From the NCBI RefSeq assembly GCF_016921115.1, contig NZ_JAFFZS010000031.1, positions 40,505-104,504 on the forward strand: a DNA stretch of 64,000 nt, given 5' to 3'. Position 1 is the stretch's first letter; each line of letters opens with the position of its first letter. Source of the stretch: Streptomyces actuosus. GTDB taxonomy: Bacteria; Actinomycetota; Actinomycetes; Streptomycetales; Streptomycetaceae. This document shows, piece by piece, positions 34,503-42,553 of this stretch. The notes beneath the pieces are model-generated. The model saw nothing but the letters and a program-made list of their open reading frames with translations. It was not told where the DNA came from and ran no database searches. Made by a program: the position numbers and the translations under genes.

Positions 34503-34514
34503 TGGTCTAGTCCA
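34503..34514. promoter_or_regulatory. dre-like site upstream of the PdtaS-like kinase
   Basis: TGGTCTAGTCCA is identical to the site near dasR (11 of 12 matches to the dre core). The flanking bases extend the palindrome to GTGGTCTAGTCCAC. It lies 267 bp upstream of the kinase start and 579 bp from nagB. Confidence 0.65.
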
Positions 34515-34769
34515 CAATACTGAAGTAGAAACGCGCAAGGGTGCGCAGACACGAGCCTCCGTCTTCCCCGCACAGGAAGGCGGACCGAGGAACCGGAGCT
34601 CTCTGCCCTGACTGCCCCGGCTCCTCATCCTTCGGCCGACCGGGACCGCACACCCCACGGCCGATGTTGCTCCGGGCTGCGGTGCCGGGAGGGTTGAGGG
34701 TCCCTCCCAGGCGCCGCGGCCCGCGGGTGTTTTTCGGGCCCGCGCAAACCTGCCGGTACGCTCACTGAC

Positions 34770-36245
34770 GTGCCCTCCATGAACGAACTGGTCCGCCAGC
34801 ACACCGCCCTCGACGACTCCGACCTCGAGTGGCTGCACCTGCTGGTCTCGGAGTGGCAGCTGCTCTCCGACCTCTCCTTCGCCGACCTGGTCCTGTGGGT
34901 GCCCACCAGCGACGGCACGCGCTACGTCTCCGTGGCCCAGATGCGGCCGAACACCGGCCCGACCTCCTACCAGGACGACATGGTCGGCCACCTCGTCCCG
35001 CGCGGCCGCCGGCCCATGCTGGACGCGGCCCTCGACGAGGGCCGGATCGTGCGCGAGGGCGACCCGGAGTGGCGCGAGGAGGTCCCCGTCAGGGTGGAGT
35101 CGATCCCGGTACGGCGTGAGGGGCGCGTCCTCGGGGTCATCGCCCGCAACACCAATCTGCTCACTGTGCGCACCCCGAGCCGGCTGGAGCTGACCTACCT
35201 CCAGAGCGCCTCCGACCTCGCGCAGATGATCGCGGCCGGTTCCTTCCCCTTCCCCGACCAGCAGGTCGACATGGACGCCTCACCGCGGGTCGGGGACGGG
35301 CTGATCCGCCTGGACGCCGACGGCATCGTCCAGTACGCCTCCCCGAACGCCCTGTCCGCCTACCACCGGCTCGGCCTCGCCGCCGACCTGGTCGGCCACC
35401 ACCTGGGGCGGACCACCGCCGAGCTCGCCCCGACCCGGGGGCCGGTGGACGAGGCCCTCGTCAAGGTCGCGAGCGGCTGGGCGCCGCGCGAGTTCGAGAT
35501 CGAGGCCCACGACGGGGTCATCCAGGTCCGGGCGATCCCGCTCAAGCCCAAGGGCACCCGTATCGGATCCCTGGTGCTGCTCCGCGACGTGACCGAACTG
35601 CGCCGCCGCGAGCGTGAGTTGATCACCAAGGACGCGACCATCCGGGAGATCCACCACCGGGTGAAGAACAACCTCCAGACGGTGGCGGCGCTGCTGCGGC
35701 TCCAGGCCCGCCGTATCGAGTCCGAGCGTGGCCGGGCGGCCCTGGAGGAGGCCGTGCGCCGGGTCGGCTCGATCGCGATCGTGCACGAGACGCTGTCGCA
35801 GAACCTGGACGAGCGTGTGGAGTTCGACGAGATCGCCGACCGCGTCCTCGCGATGGTCGCCGAGATCTCGCCGGGCAAGGTGGCCGGCCGCCGCACCGGC
35901 CGCTTCGGCATCCTCGACGCCGAGGTCGCCACCCCGCTGTCCATGGTCCTCACCGAGGTCCTTCAGAACGCGCTGGAGCACGGCTTCCGCGACGGCGACA
36001 CCGGCACGGTCGAGGTCTCGGCCGTACGCGGTGGCACGACGAAGGAGGCGCGCCTCCTCGTCACCGTCCAGGACGACGGCGTCGGGCTGCCGGAGGGGTT
36101 CGACCCGCACCGCTCGGGCAACCTCGGCCTGCAGATCGTGCGGACCCTGGTGGAGGGCGAACTGGGCGGCAGTTTCGACATGGTGCCGGCACCGGAGCGG
36201 GGGACGCAGGTGGTCCTGGACATCCCGGTGCGCGCGCACAAGTAG
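34770..36245 (+). CDS. Soluble HisKA_2 sensor kinase (PdtaS-like)
   Basis: A 491-residue cytoplasmic histidine kinase. An N-terminal GAF domain (about 5-150; SEWQLLSDLSFADLVLW) is followed by a PAS domain (about 175-285), a HisKA_2 dimerisation box with phosphoacceptor His in REIHHRVKNNLQTVAALLRLQ, and a C-terminal HATPase (EVLQNALEHGF, DDGVGLP). It resembles mycobacterial PdtaS (Rv3220c), which also lies next to whiB1, and should signal to an ANTAR-type RNA-binding regulator. No membrane segment is present. GTG 34770 lies 7 nt after a TACGCT box, so the mRNA is probably leaderless; ATG 34779 is an alternative. Confidence 0.9.
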   Translation: MPSMNELVRQHTALDDSDLEWLHLLVSEWQLLSDLSFADLVLWVPTSDGTRYVSVAQMRPNTGPTSYQDDMVGHLVPRGRRPMLDAALDEGRIVREGDPEWREEVPVRVESIPVRREGRVLGVIARNTNLLTVRTPSRLELTYLQSASDLAQMIAAGSFPFPDQQVDMDASPRVGDGLIRLDADGIVQYASPNALSAYHRLGLAADLVGHHLGRTTAELAPTRGPVDEALVKVASGWAPREFEIEAHDGVIQVRAIPLKPKGTRIGSLVLLRDVTELRRRERELITKDATIREIHHRVKNNLQTVAALLRLQARRIESERGRAALEEAVRRVGSIAIVHETLSQNLDERVEFDEIADRVLAMVAEISPGKVAGRRTGRFGILDAEVATPLSMVLTEVLQNALEHGFRDGDTGTVEVSAVRGGTTKEARLLVTVQDDGVGLPEGFDPHRSGNLGLQIVRTLVEGELGGSFDMVPAPERGTQVVLDIPVRAHK

Positions 36246-36630
36246 CACCCCCGAAAGTTCTCGCACGGCGTTCACCTCCCGCACGCGTGTCCCGGCACTC
36301 CGTGGCGCGCGAGGCCGGCGGGGCTCAAGTGGCCTGTGCCACAGGGGTGTTGAGGTCGACATCACACAGAGTCATCGGCAGCGGTGACGTCGGAGGTGCC
36401 GGGTGCCGGGTGCCGGGCGGAGCGTGCGCCGGACGCCGGCGCCGGGCGCAGCAAAAAGCCCCGGACCGCCTGGGTCCGAGGCTGATGCTCGACTGCTGCT
36501 CTGCTACTTCAAGCGCATCGGGGATACTGCGCGCTGCGGCTCGGGGGCGGGAGATGCGTATGCCGTCCACGGACTCATGCCGTCCGGCACACGCGCCGCC
36601 AAGCTCAGGCTGTCAGCAGGGGTGGCTGTG
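36246..36630. other. 385-bp region between convergent kinase and wblE genes
   Basis: No gene is visible. The region holds the wblE terminator (36458-36482) and about 150 bp of wblE 3' untranslated sequence. Confidence 0.5.
36458..36482 (-). terminator. Intrinsic terminator downstream of wblE
   Basis: On the minus strand a 10-bp stem (one G-T pair) with a 5-nt loop is followed by TTTTTGC (36453-36457), the most classical intrinsic terminator in the window. It lies about 150 nt after the wblE stop. Confidence 0.8.
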
Positions 36631-36888
36631 TCAGGCGGAGGCCTGACGGGCCCGGTTGCGGGCGGCGCGGCGCTTCATGGCGCGGCGCTCGTCCTCGCTG
36701 AGACCACCCCAGACGCCGGAGTCCTGACCGGACTCGAGCGCCCACTGCAGGCACTGCTCGATCACCGGGCAGCGGCGGCAGACGGCCTTGGCTTCCTCGA
36801 TCTGCAGCAGCGCAGGACCGGTGTTGCCGATGGGGAAGAAGAGCTCGGGGTCTTCCTCGCGGCAAACGGCGTTGTGACGCCAGTCCAT
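36631..36888 (-). CDS. wblE: WhiB-family iron-sulfur regulator (WblE/WhiB1)
   Basis: An 85-residue Wbl protein. Four cluster-ligating cysteines are present at 9, 37, 40 and 46 (C-x27-C-x2-C-x5-C), followed by the GVWGG turn (58-62) and a basic C-terminus (MKRRAARNRARQ). It is the probable orthologue of S. coelicolor WblE and mycobacterial WhiB1, an essential NO-sensitive regulator that contacts the primary sigma factor. The neighbouring PdtaS-like kinase is the same neighbour as in mycobacteria. AAGGAGAGG precedes the ATG at 36888. Confidence 0.95.
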   Translation of the reverse strand: MDWRHNAVCREEDPELFFPIGNTGPALLQIEEAKAVCRRCPVIEQCLQWALESGQDSGVWGGLSEDERRAMKRRAARNRARQASA

Positions 36889-37207
36889 GGCTGCTACCTC
36901 TCCTTGGTATTACGTGCAAGTTGCTTGTGAATGTGAACGCTTTCACGAATCCCTCAACAAGGGAAGGGCCGACCGCCGGGTTGCCCGGCGTGGTCCTTGG
37001 TTTGAAGAGGGGTTCTGGTGATCAGTGGGAGGCCGGTCCTGCGGGCCGTCCCGATCGCCACGTAGAGACTCGCAAACCTCAGCGGCGGATACAACCCCTT
37101 CCAGAAAGTTTTTTTTGATTCTTCGGTGTCGACTAGGTCACAGCCGTACTTCCATGGGGTGGATCCTGGCCTAAACGTTCGAGTGAAAGGACTTTAGGCC
37201 CTTCCGC
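36889..37207. other. 319-bp region between wblE and the lipid kinase gene
   Basis: Holds the wblE promoter region (with the CRP-like site), an 8-T run at about 37108-37116, and an 8-bp inverted repeat GGCCTAAA/TTTAGGCC (37168-37175 with 37193-37200) located just after the lipid kinase stop, where it may act as its terminator. No gene is seen. Confidence 0.5.
36932..36947. promoter_or_regulatory. CRP-like operator upstream of wblE
   Basis: TGTGAACGCTTTCACG fits TGTGA-N6-TCACA with one mismatch. It is 44 bp upstream of the wblE start, within the expected promoter. Mycobacterial whiB1 is controlled by CRP-type proteins, which makes the assignment plausible. Confidence 0.5.
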
Positions 37208-38176
37208 TCACACAATCACACGCAGTGCACGGCGTACGCCTGTGAACGTCACGCTGCTACGCAGCCCCAGGTGGTCACCGTCCATCTGGAGGGGGAGCGG
37301 AGCCTTCGAATGCAAGGTGAACCGGTCCAGATCGTGCAGGGAGAGTGCATGCCTGCCGTGCGGTCCACGCTCCGGGGACGAAGTGAGCAACTGGGTGCCA
37401 TACCGGGCAACCGCGGCGGTCGACAGACGGCTGAGACCGAATACGTCGAGCCCCGTATCGAACGAGGCCTTAGGTGACGCATAGATCGGGCGATTGCCCA
37501 GGAACGTCCAGGGCGAGGTGTTCGAGACTATGGACAGCACGAGGTCCGTCACCGGCTCTTCGCCCGCCCGCTCCAGCGTGATCGCCCCGTGCCGGCGGTT
37601 CGGCTCGCCCAGCAGCTGGCGCACCACCTGGCGGACGTACAGCGCGTGCGTCGACTTCCTGCCGCGCTCGCGGTGCTGCTCGACCCGGCCGACCACGCCC
37701 GCGTCGAACCCCAGCCCGGCGTTGAAGGTGAACCAGCGGGCCGGCGCCGCCTCGTCGGGGGTGCCGGGCGTACCGGAGGCCCGCCCCAGGCCGACCGTGC
37801 GTTCGGTGCCCTCGCGCAGCGCGTCCAACAGCGCGCCGGTCGCCTCCACGGCGTCGTTGGGCAGACCCAGGGCGCGGGCGAAGACGTTGGTGGAACCGCC
37901 GGGGACCACGGCGAGGCCGGGCAGCCGTTCCGGGTCGGGGCCGTCGTGCAGCAGGCCGTTGACCACCTCGTTGACCGTGCCGTCGCCGCCGAGCGCCACC
38001 ACCAGGTCTATGTCGTCGCTCAGCGCCGCCTGCCGGCCCAGGTCGCGCGCGTGGCCGCGGTACTCGGTGGTGACCGCCTCCAGTTTCATCTCGCTGGCGA
38101 GCGCATGGATGAGAACGTCACGCGTCCGCGCACTCGTAGTGGTAGCCGCCGGATTGACCACGAGAAGTGCACGCAT
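37208..38176 (-). CDS. Diacylglycerol/lipid kinase family protein
   Basis: A 322-residue soluble kinase of the DAGK-catalytic family. Features are the N-terminal VVNPAA, the nucleotide-binding GGDGTVNEVVNGL (about 60-72), VVPGGSTNVFARALGLP and the late GDHLGL. These enzymes phosphorylate diacylglycerol or related lipids at the membrane. The ATG at 38176 follows a TACCCT hexamer by 7 nt, so the transcript is probably leaderless. It is divergent from the small membrane protein gene at 38303. Confidence 0.9.
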   Translation of the reverse strand: MRALLVVNPAATTTSARTRDVLIHALASEMKLEAVTTEYRGHARDLGRQAALSDDIDLVVALGGDGTVNEVVNGLLHDGPDPERLPGLAVVPGGSTNVFARALGLPNDAVEATGALLDALREGTERTVGLGRASGTPGTPDEAAPARWFTFNAGLGFDAGVVGRVEQHRERGRKSTHALYVRQVVRQLLGEPNRRHGAITLERAGEEPVTDLVLSIVSNTSPWTFLGNRPIYASPKASFDTGLDVFGLSRLSTAAVARYGTQLLTSSPERGPHGRHALSLHDLDRFTLHSKAPLPLQMDGDHLGLRSSVTFTGVRRALRVIV

Positions 38177-38302
38177 GACTGGCAGGGTACCTACTGGGCG
38201 GTACCGGGCCCAGCGCCAGGTGGGGATCCGGCAGCGCACGACCTGGTCCGGGCGTGGGAACCGGCGCCAGGGCGGCGGTACCGCGAGGGCTACCCTTCAG
38301 GG

Positions 38303-38743
38303 GTGAGCAGTGAGCAGACCCCCACCACCGCAGCGACCGCCGGCCCCCGCCCGCGGCGCCTGACGTACGCCGCGGCGCTCGCCGCCCTGGAGGGGCTCGC
38401 GCTGGTCGCCGGCGGAATCTGGATGCTCGTCCTCGCCGTCACGGGCGACCCGGACGACCGGCAGCAGGCCGTCACCGGGGGCATCACCCTGATCGTGCTC
38501 GCGCTTCTGCCGCTGCTGGCCGCGCGCGGGCTGCTCGCCCGCCGCAGCTGGAGCCGGGGCCCGGCCGTCGTCACGCAGATCATGGCGCTGCCGGTGGCCT
38601 ACAGTCTGCTGACCTCCGACGGCAGCGGGATTCCCGTAGGGATCGCGCTCGCCGCCGTCGCCGTCGCCTCACTGGTCCTGTTGATCAACGCGGAGACCAC
38701 GCGGGCCCTCGGGATCCGGGGGCCCGGCCGCGCGGGCAAGTGA
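38303..38743 (+). CDS. Small integral membrane protein of unknown function
   Basis: A 146-residue protein with four predicted membrane helices (about 27-47, 58-80, 88-110 and 117-137) after a short Thr/Pro-rich tail. I recognise it only as a conserved Streptomyces hypothetical. The GTG start is 6 nt after a TACCCT -10-like hexamer (38291-38296), which suggests a leaderless mRNA. It converges with sigH, whose stop is only 6 bp away. Confidence 0.8.
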   Translation: MSSEQTPTTAATAGPRPRRLTYAAALAALEGLALVAGGIWMLVLAVTGDPDDRQQAVTGGITLIVLALLPLLAARGLLARRSWSRGPAVVTQIMALPVAYSLLTSDGSGIPVGIALAAVAVASLVLLINAETTRALGIRGPGRAGK

Positions 38744-38749
38744 TCCCGC

Positions 38750-39865
38750 TCACTCCTCGACGAGGAGCTTCTCCCGCAGCTGCGCCAGCGTCCGCGCCAG
38801 CAGTCGCGAGACGTGCATCTGGGAGATGCCGACCTCCTGCGCGATCTGCGACTGGGTCATGTTGCCGAAGAACCGGAGCAGCAGGATCCGCTTCTCGCGC
38901 GGCGGGAGGTCCTCCAGCAGCGGCTTGAGCGACTCCCGGTACTCCACGCCCTCCAGCGCCTCGTCCTCGGCGCCGAGGGTGTCGGCGACCGCCGGGGACT
39001 CGTCGTCGGTGTCGGGCACGTCCAGGGACAGGGTGGAGTACGCGTTGGCGGACTCCAGGCCCTCCAGGACCTCCTCCTCCGAGATGGCGAGCTTCTCGGC
39101 GAGCTCGTGCACGGTGGGGGAGCGGCCGTGAAGCTGCGACAGCTCCGCCGTCGCCGTCGTCAGCGCGAGCCGCAGCTCCTGCAGCCGGCGCGGCACCCGC
39201 ACCGCCCAGCCCTTGTCGCGGAAGTGCCGCTTGATCTCGCCGACGACCGTCGGGGTCGCGTACGTCGAGAACTCCACGCCGCGATCCGGGTCGAACCGGT
39301 CCACCGACTTGATCAGGCCGATGGTGGCGACCTGCGTGAGGTCGTCCAGCGGCTCGCCGCGGTTGCGGAACCGGCGTGCGAGGTGCTCCACGAGCGGCAG
39401 GTGCATGCGGACCAGCCGGTTGCGCAGCTCGGCGTACTCCGGGCTGCCCGCCTTCAGCGTCCGCAGCTCGACGAAGAGCGCACGCGCCCCGCTGCGGTCG
39501 TGCGGATCGTGCCGCACGACCGGCGCGCCCTGCCCGCCCCGCGCGTCGTCCTCGGCGTATCGCTCGTGCTCGCTCATCGTCCCGCCCGTTGCCCTTCCCC
39601 GAGCTCTCGCCTGTGCTCGGACAGGGGTGACCCCGATCCGCTCGTCCAGAGGCGTGCTCTGCGCGGCATCGTCGCGATCCCGCCGCCCGCCGTCGGGGAC
39701 GACCACGTCAGCGGGATCGTCCACCGGATGCTGCCGGGCCTGTTCCGGGATGCCGTCGATGCCGTCCGCCGCGCGCCGGGACGCGCCCTGGGGGTCCAGG
39801 GCGTTCCCGGCCGGCAGTCCCCGCGTGCCTTCTTCGTCCCGCACCGGCCCGTCCCCGTCCCTCAC
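38750..39865 (-). CDS. sigH: SigB/SigF-type stress sigma factor SigH
   Basis: A 371-residue group 3 sigma factor with an N-terminal extension of about 100 residues before the core. Region 2 (LIKSVDRFDPDRGVEFSTYA), region 3 (PRRLQEL, SPTVHELAEKLAIS) and region 4 (MTQSQIAQEVGISQMHVSRLL) are clear. In S. coelicolor SigH links osmotic/heat stress to septation and is processed from longer forms. The GTG start at 39865 overlaps the stop of its antagonist (GTGA); an internal ATG at 39577 would give the short form. Confidence 0.92.
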   Translation of the reverse strand: MRDGDGPVRDEEGTRGLPAGNALDPQGASRRAADGIDGIPEQARQHPVDDPADVVVPDGGRRDRDDAAQSTPLDERIGVTPVRAQARARGRATGGTMSEHERYAEDDARGGQGAPVVRHDPHDRSGARALFVELRTLKAGSPEYAELRNRLVRMHLPLVEHLARRFRNRGEPLDDLTQVATIGLIKSVDRFDPDRGVEFSTYATPTVVGEIKRHFRDKGWAVRVPRRLQELRLALTTATAELSQLHGRSPTVHELAEKLAISEEEVLEGLESANAYSTLSLDVPDTDDESPAVADTLGAEDEALEGVEYRESLKPLLEDLPPREKRILLLRFFGNMTQSQIAQEVGISQMHVSRLLARTLAQLREKLLVEE

Positions 39866-40275
39866 GCCGGCCCGGGTCCCGCGCCGCGCTGTTTGTAGAG
39901 GCTGATCGAAACGGTTCTGTCCTCGTCCACCGCAGAGGAGACCTTGCCCGCCAGTGCGGACAGCACGGTCCAGGCGAAGGTGTCACGGGAGGGGGCGTGG
40001 CCGTCGGTGGTCGGTGCCGACACGGTCACCTCCAGCGAGTCGTCGACGAGTCGGAAGACACAGGAGAGCACCGATCCGGGCACGGCCTGCTGCAGCAGGA
40101 TCGCGCAGGCCTCGTCCACTGCGATGCGCAGGTCCTCGATCTCGTCGAGGGTGAAGTCCAAGCGGGCCGCGAGACCGGCCGTGGCCGTCCGCAGCACCGA
40201 CAGGTAGGCACCCTCAGCCGGCAGCCGGACTTCCACGAAGTCCTGGGTCGCGGGCTCGCCGTCGATCTGGGACAC
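39862..40275 (-). CDS. Anti-sigma factor (RsbW-like kinase fold), UshX/PrsH
   Basis: A 137-residue anti-sigma factor of the HATPase_c_2 (RsbW/SpoIIAB) type. The N-box is present as LRIAVDEACAILLQQA (Glu-Ala-Cys in place of EAxxN), so ATP binding may be altered. It is predicted to sequester SigH, whose gene overlaps by 4 bp downstream. GTG 40275 is chosen because GGAGGTGA is 4 nt upstream; a TTG four codons earlier is a weaker alternative. Confidence 0.88.
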   Translation of the reverse strand: MSQIDGEPATQDFVEVRLPAEGAYLSVLRTATAGLAARLDFTLDEIEDLRIAVDEACAILLQQAVPGSVLSCVFRLVDDSLEVTVSAPTTDGHAPSRDTFAWTVLSALAGKVSSAVDEDRTVSISLYKQRGAGPGPA

Positions 40276-40524
40276 CCTCACCTCCAAGGTGGTACAAGCT
40301 GTTCGGGGCCGGGGGTCGCCCCCCGGGGTAACGCGATGGGTGGTTCAGCGGTGACGCTATCGCGCTCTGAACAATCCTGTCCCCGGGACCCCAACCCCTT
40401 GCCGTCACTCATAGTAAAGCTGCGGATACGCTCCGTGGCTAGAGGCTGGGCGGGCCCAATTGGGAAGAGCGCGCGCCGGGTTGACGTACCCAGACGTCAG
40501 ACGTCCGAACCGTACCCGCCGGAC

Positions 40525-40785
40525 TCACACCAGGACATGGTCCACGAAGCACCACCGCCAGTCCTCACCCGGCTCGAAGGTCCGCATCACGGGATGACCG
40601 GACTCGGTGTGGTGGCTGCTCGCGTGCCGTCCCGGCGACGAGTCGCAGCAGCCCACGTGCCCGCACGTCAGGCACAGCCTCAGCTGCACCGGGTGGGTGC
40701 CGTCCCGCAGGCACTCCGGACACGTCTCGCTCAGCGGGGCCGGTTCCGGGAGCGGCAGCGCGCCCGCGTGCGTGCACTGTTTCAT
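40525..40785 (-). CDS. UBP-type zinc-finger protein
   Basis: An 86-residue stand-alone Zf-UBP domain. The ligand pattern is visible: CPECLRDG, LRLCLTCGHVGCCDSS and HHTESGHPV, with about ten Cys/His residues able to hold zinc. In eukaryotes this fold binds ubiquitin C-termini; its bacterial role is unknown. The partner gene is divergent (62 bp away) and encodes a Na+/H+ antiporter. Confidence 0.92.
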   Translation of the reverse strand: MKQCTHAGALPLPEPAPLSETCPECLRDGTHPVQLRLCLTCGHVGCCDSSPGRHASSHHTESGHPVMRTFEPGEDWRWCFVDHVLV

Positions 40786-40846
40786 GATTGCCAGATTACG
40801 ACGCCTGTGCGGACGACCGCGCGGAAGAAGAGGGTGGGCGAGGCCG

Positions 40847-42445
40847 ATGGACGTGATGCCACTGCTCCTGCTGGTGGCGGGCAGCGCCGCGATCGCCGCG
40901 GCGGGCCGGCGCAGCCCGGTGCCGGCCCCGCTGCTGCTGGTCGCGGCCGGCCTGGCGGTGTCGTACGTGCCCGGAGTCCCCGACTACACCCTCGAACCGG
41001 ACGTGGTCCTGCCGCTGCTGCTGCCCCCGCTGCTGTACACGTCGGCCACCGACAGCTCCTACCTGGACCTTCGGGCGCAGAAGCGGCCGGTGGCGCTGCT
41101 CTCCGTCGGATACGTGCTGTTCGCGACCGTCGTGGTGGGGTGGGCAGCCTACGTGATCGTGCCCGGCCTGCCGCTGACCGCGGCGCTGGTGCTGGGGGCC
41201 GTGGTGGCGCCACCGGACGCGGTGGCGGCGTCCGCGGTGGCCCGCCGGGTCGGGTTGCCCTCGCGGATCACCACGATCCTGCAGGGTGAGTCCCTCCTCA
41301 ACGACGCCACCGCGATCACCGCCTACAAGGTCGCCGTCGCCGCGGCCGTCGGCGAGGGCGCCTCGTGGGGCGGCGGGATCCGGGAGTTCCTGGTCGCGGC
41401 GGTCGGCGGCGTCGCCGTGGGCCTGGTGCTGATGGCGCCGCTCCACTGGCTGCGCACCCGTCTGAAGGAGCCGCTCCTGCAGAACACGCTCTCCCTGCTC
41501 ATCCCGTTCGTCGCCTATGCCGCCGCCGAGCAGTTCCACGCCTCCGGCGTGCTCGCCGTGGTCGTCGTCGCGCTCTACCTCGGGCATCGCGCCTGGGAGG
41601 TCGACTTCGCCACCCGCCTCCAGGAGGAGGCCGTGTGGAAGATGGTCGCCTTCGTCCTGGAGTCGGCGGTCTTCGCGCTGATCGGCCTGCAACTGCCGGT
41701 GGTGCTGCGGGGCCTGGGCGAGTACGAGGGGATCGACGCCGTCCGGTACGCGATCGCCCTGTTCCTCGTCGTCGTGGCGGCCCGCTTCCTGTGGGTGTAC
41801 CCGGCGACCTTCCTGCCGCGGATGCTGTCGGCGCGGATCAGGGCCCGCGAGGAGAACCCCACCTGGCGCGCGCCCGTCGTCATCGCGTGGGCCGGGATGC
41901 GCGGCGTGGTCTCACTCGCCGTCGCCTTCTCCATCCCGCTCACCGTGCACCACGGCGAGGAGCCCTTCCCGCAGCGCAACCTGGTCCTCTTCCTGACCTT
42001 CACCACCGTGATCGGCACGCTGGTGGTGCAGGGGCTGACGCTGCCGCCGCTGATCCGGCTGCTGAGGTTCCCCGGCCGGGACGTCCGGGCCGAGACCCTC
42101 GCCGAGGCGAACGCCCAGGCCCAGGCCTCCCGGGTCGCCGAGGAGCGCCTCGACGCGCTCCTCGCCGACGAGCGCAACGTCCTCCCACCGCCGCTCGCCG
42201 ACCGCCTCCGTACCGTCCTCGAACGCCGCCGCAACGCCGTCTGGGAGCGGCTCGGCCAGGTCAACCCGGTCACCGGCGAGACCGTCGACGACACCTACCG
42301 CAGACTCTCCCGCGAGATGATCAGCGCCGAACGTGAGGTCTTCGTCGAGCTCAGGGACGGCCGCCACATCGACGACGAGATGCTGCGCACCCTGCTGCGG
42401 CGCCTTGACCTGGAGGAGGCCGCCGCCTTCCGGGAGGCGGCCTGA
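40847..42445 (+). CDS. CPA1-family Na+/H+ antiporter
   Basis: A 532-residue monovalent cation/proton antiporter with about 12 membrane segments (residues 5-400) and a soluble C-terminal tail. The transport core includes VVAPPDAVAASAV (ion-binding Asp), LQGESLLNDATAIT and AWAGMRGVVSLA, all typical of NhaP/NHE proteins. The charged tail (about 410-530) is probably regulatory. The start ATG 40847 gives a membrane-inserting N-terminus. Confidence 0.9.
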   Translation: MDVMPLLLLVAGSAAIAAAGRRSPVPAPLLLVAAGLAVSYVPGVPDYTLEPDVVLPLLLPPLLYTSATDSSYLDLRAQKRPVALLSVGYVLFATVVVGWAAYVIVPGLPLTAALVLGAVVAPPDAVAASAVARRVGLPSRITTILQGESLLNDATAITAYKVAVAAAVGEGASWGGGIREFLVAAVGGVAVGLVLMAPLHWLRTRLKEPLLQNTLSLLIPFVAYAAAEQFHASGVLAVVVVALYLGHRAWEVDFATRLQEEAVWKMVAFVLESAVFALIGLQLPVVLRGLGEYEGIDAVRYAIALFLVVVAARFLWVYPATFLPRMLSARIRAREENPTWRAPVVIAWAGMRGVVSLAVAFSIPLTVHHGEEPFPQRNLVLFLTFTTVIGTLVVQGLTLPPLIRLLRFPGRDVRAETLAEANAQAQASRVAEERLDALLADERNVLPPPLADRLRTVLERRRNAVWERLGQVNPVTGETVDDTYRRLSREMISAEREVFVELRDGRHIDDEMLRTLLRRLDLEEAAAFREAA

Positions 42446-42553
42446 CCAGGGGCCGCGGCCCGATCCAGGGCCGCCGCAGTCCGATCCGGCGGAGGGGGCG
42501 GAACCGGGTCCGGAACGGCCGTGAGGCCGCCGCGCCCCGACGGAGCGGGTGGC

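Larger units (their letters stand above)
33925..34769. other. 845-bp intergenic region with two dre-like sites
   Basis: Between the divergent nagB and kinase genes I see no convincing coding frame, although GC-rich open frames exist on both strands (about 34016-34510). It contains the nagB operator (33977), a second dre-like site (34503) and, next to the kinase start, a -10-like hexamer. Confidence 0.5.

Noticed and set aside
34016..34510. Overlapping open frames on both strands between nagB and the kinase
   Set aside because: Composition is Arg/Pro/Gly-rich in all frames, with no domain or ribosome-binding site. Treated as non-coding.
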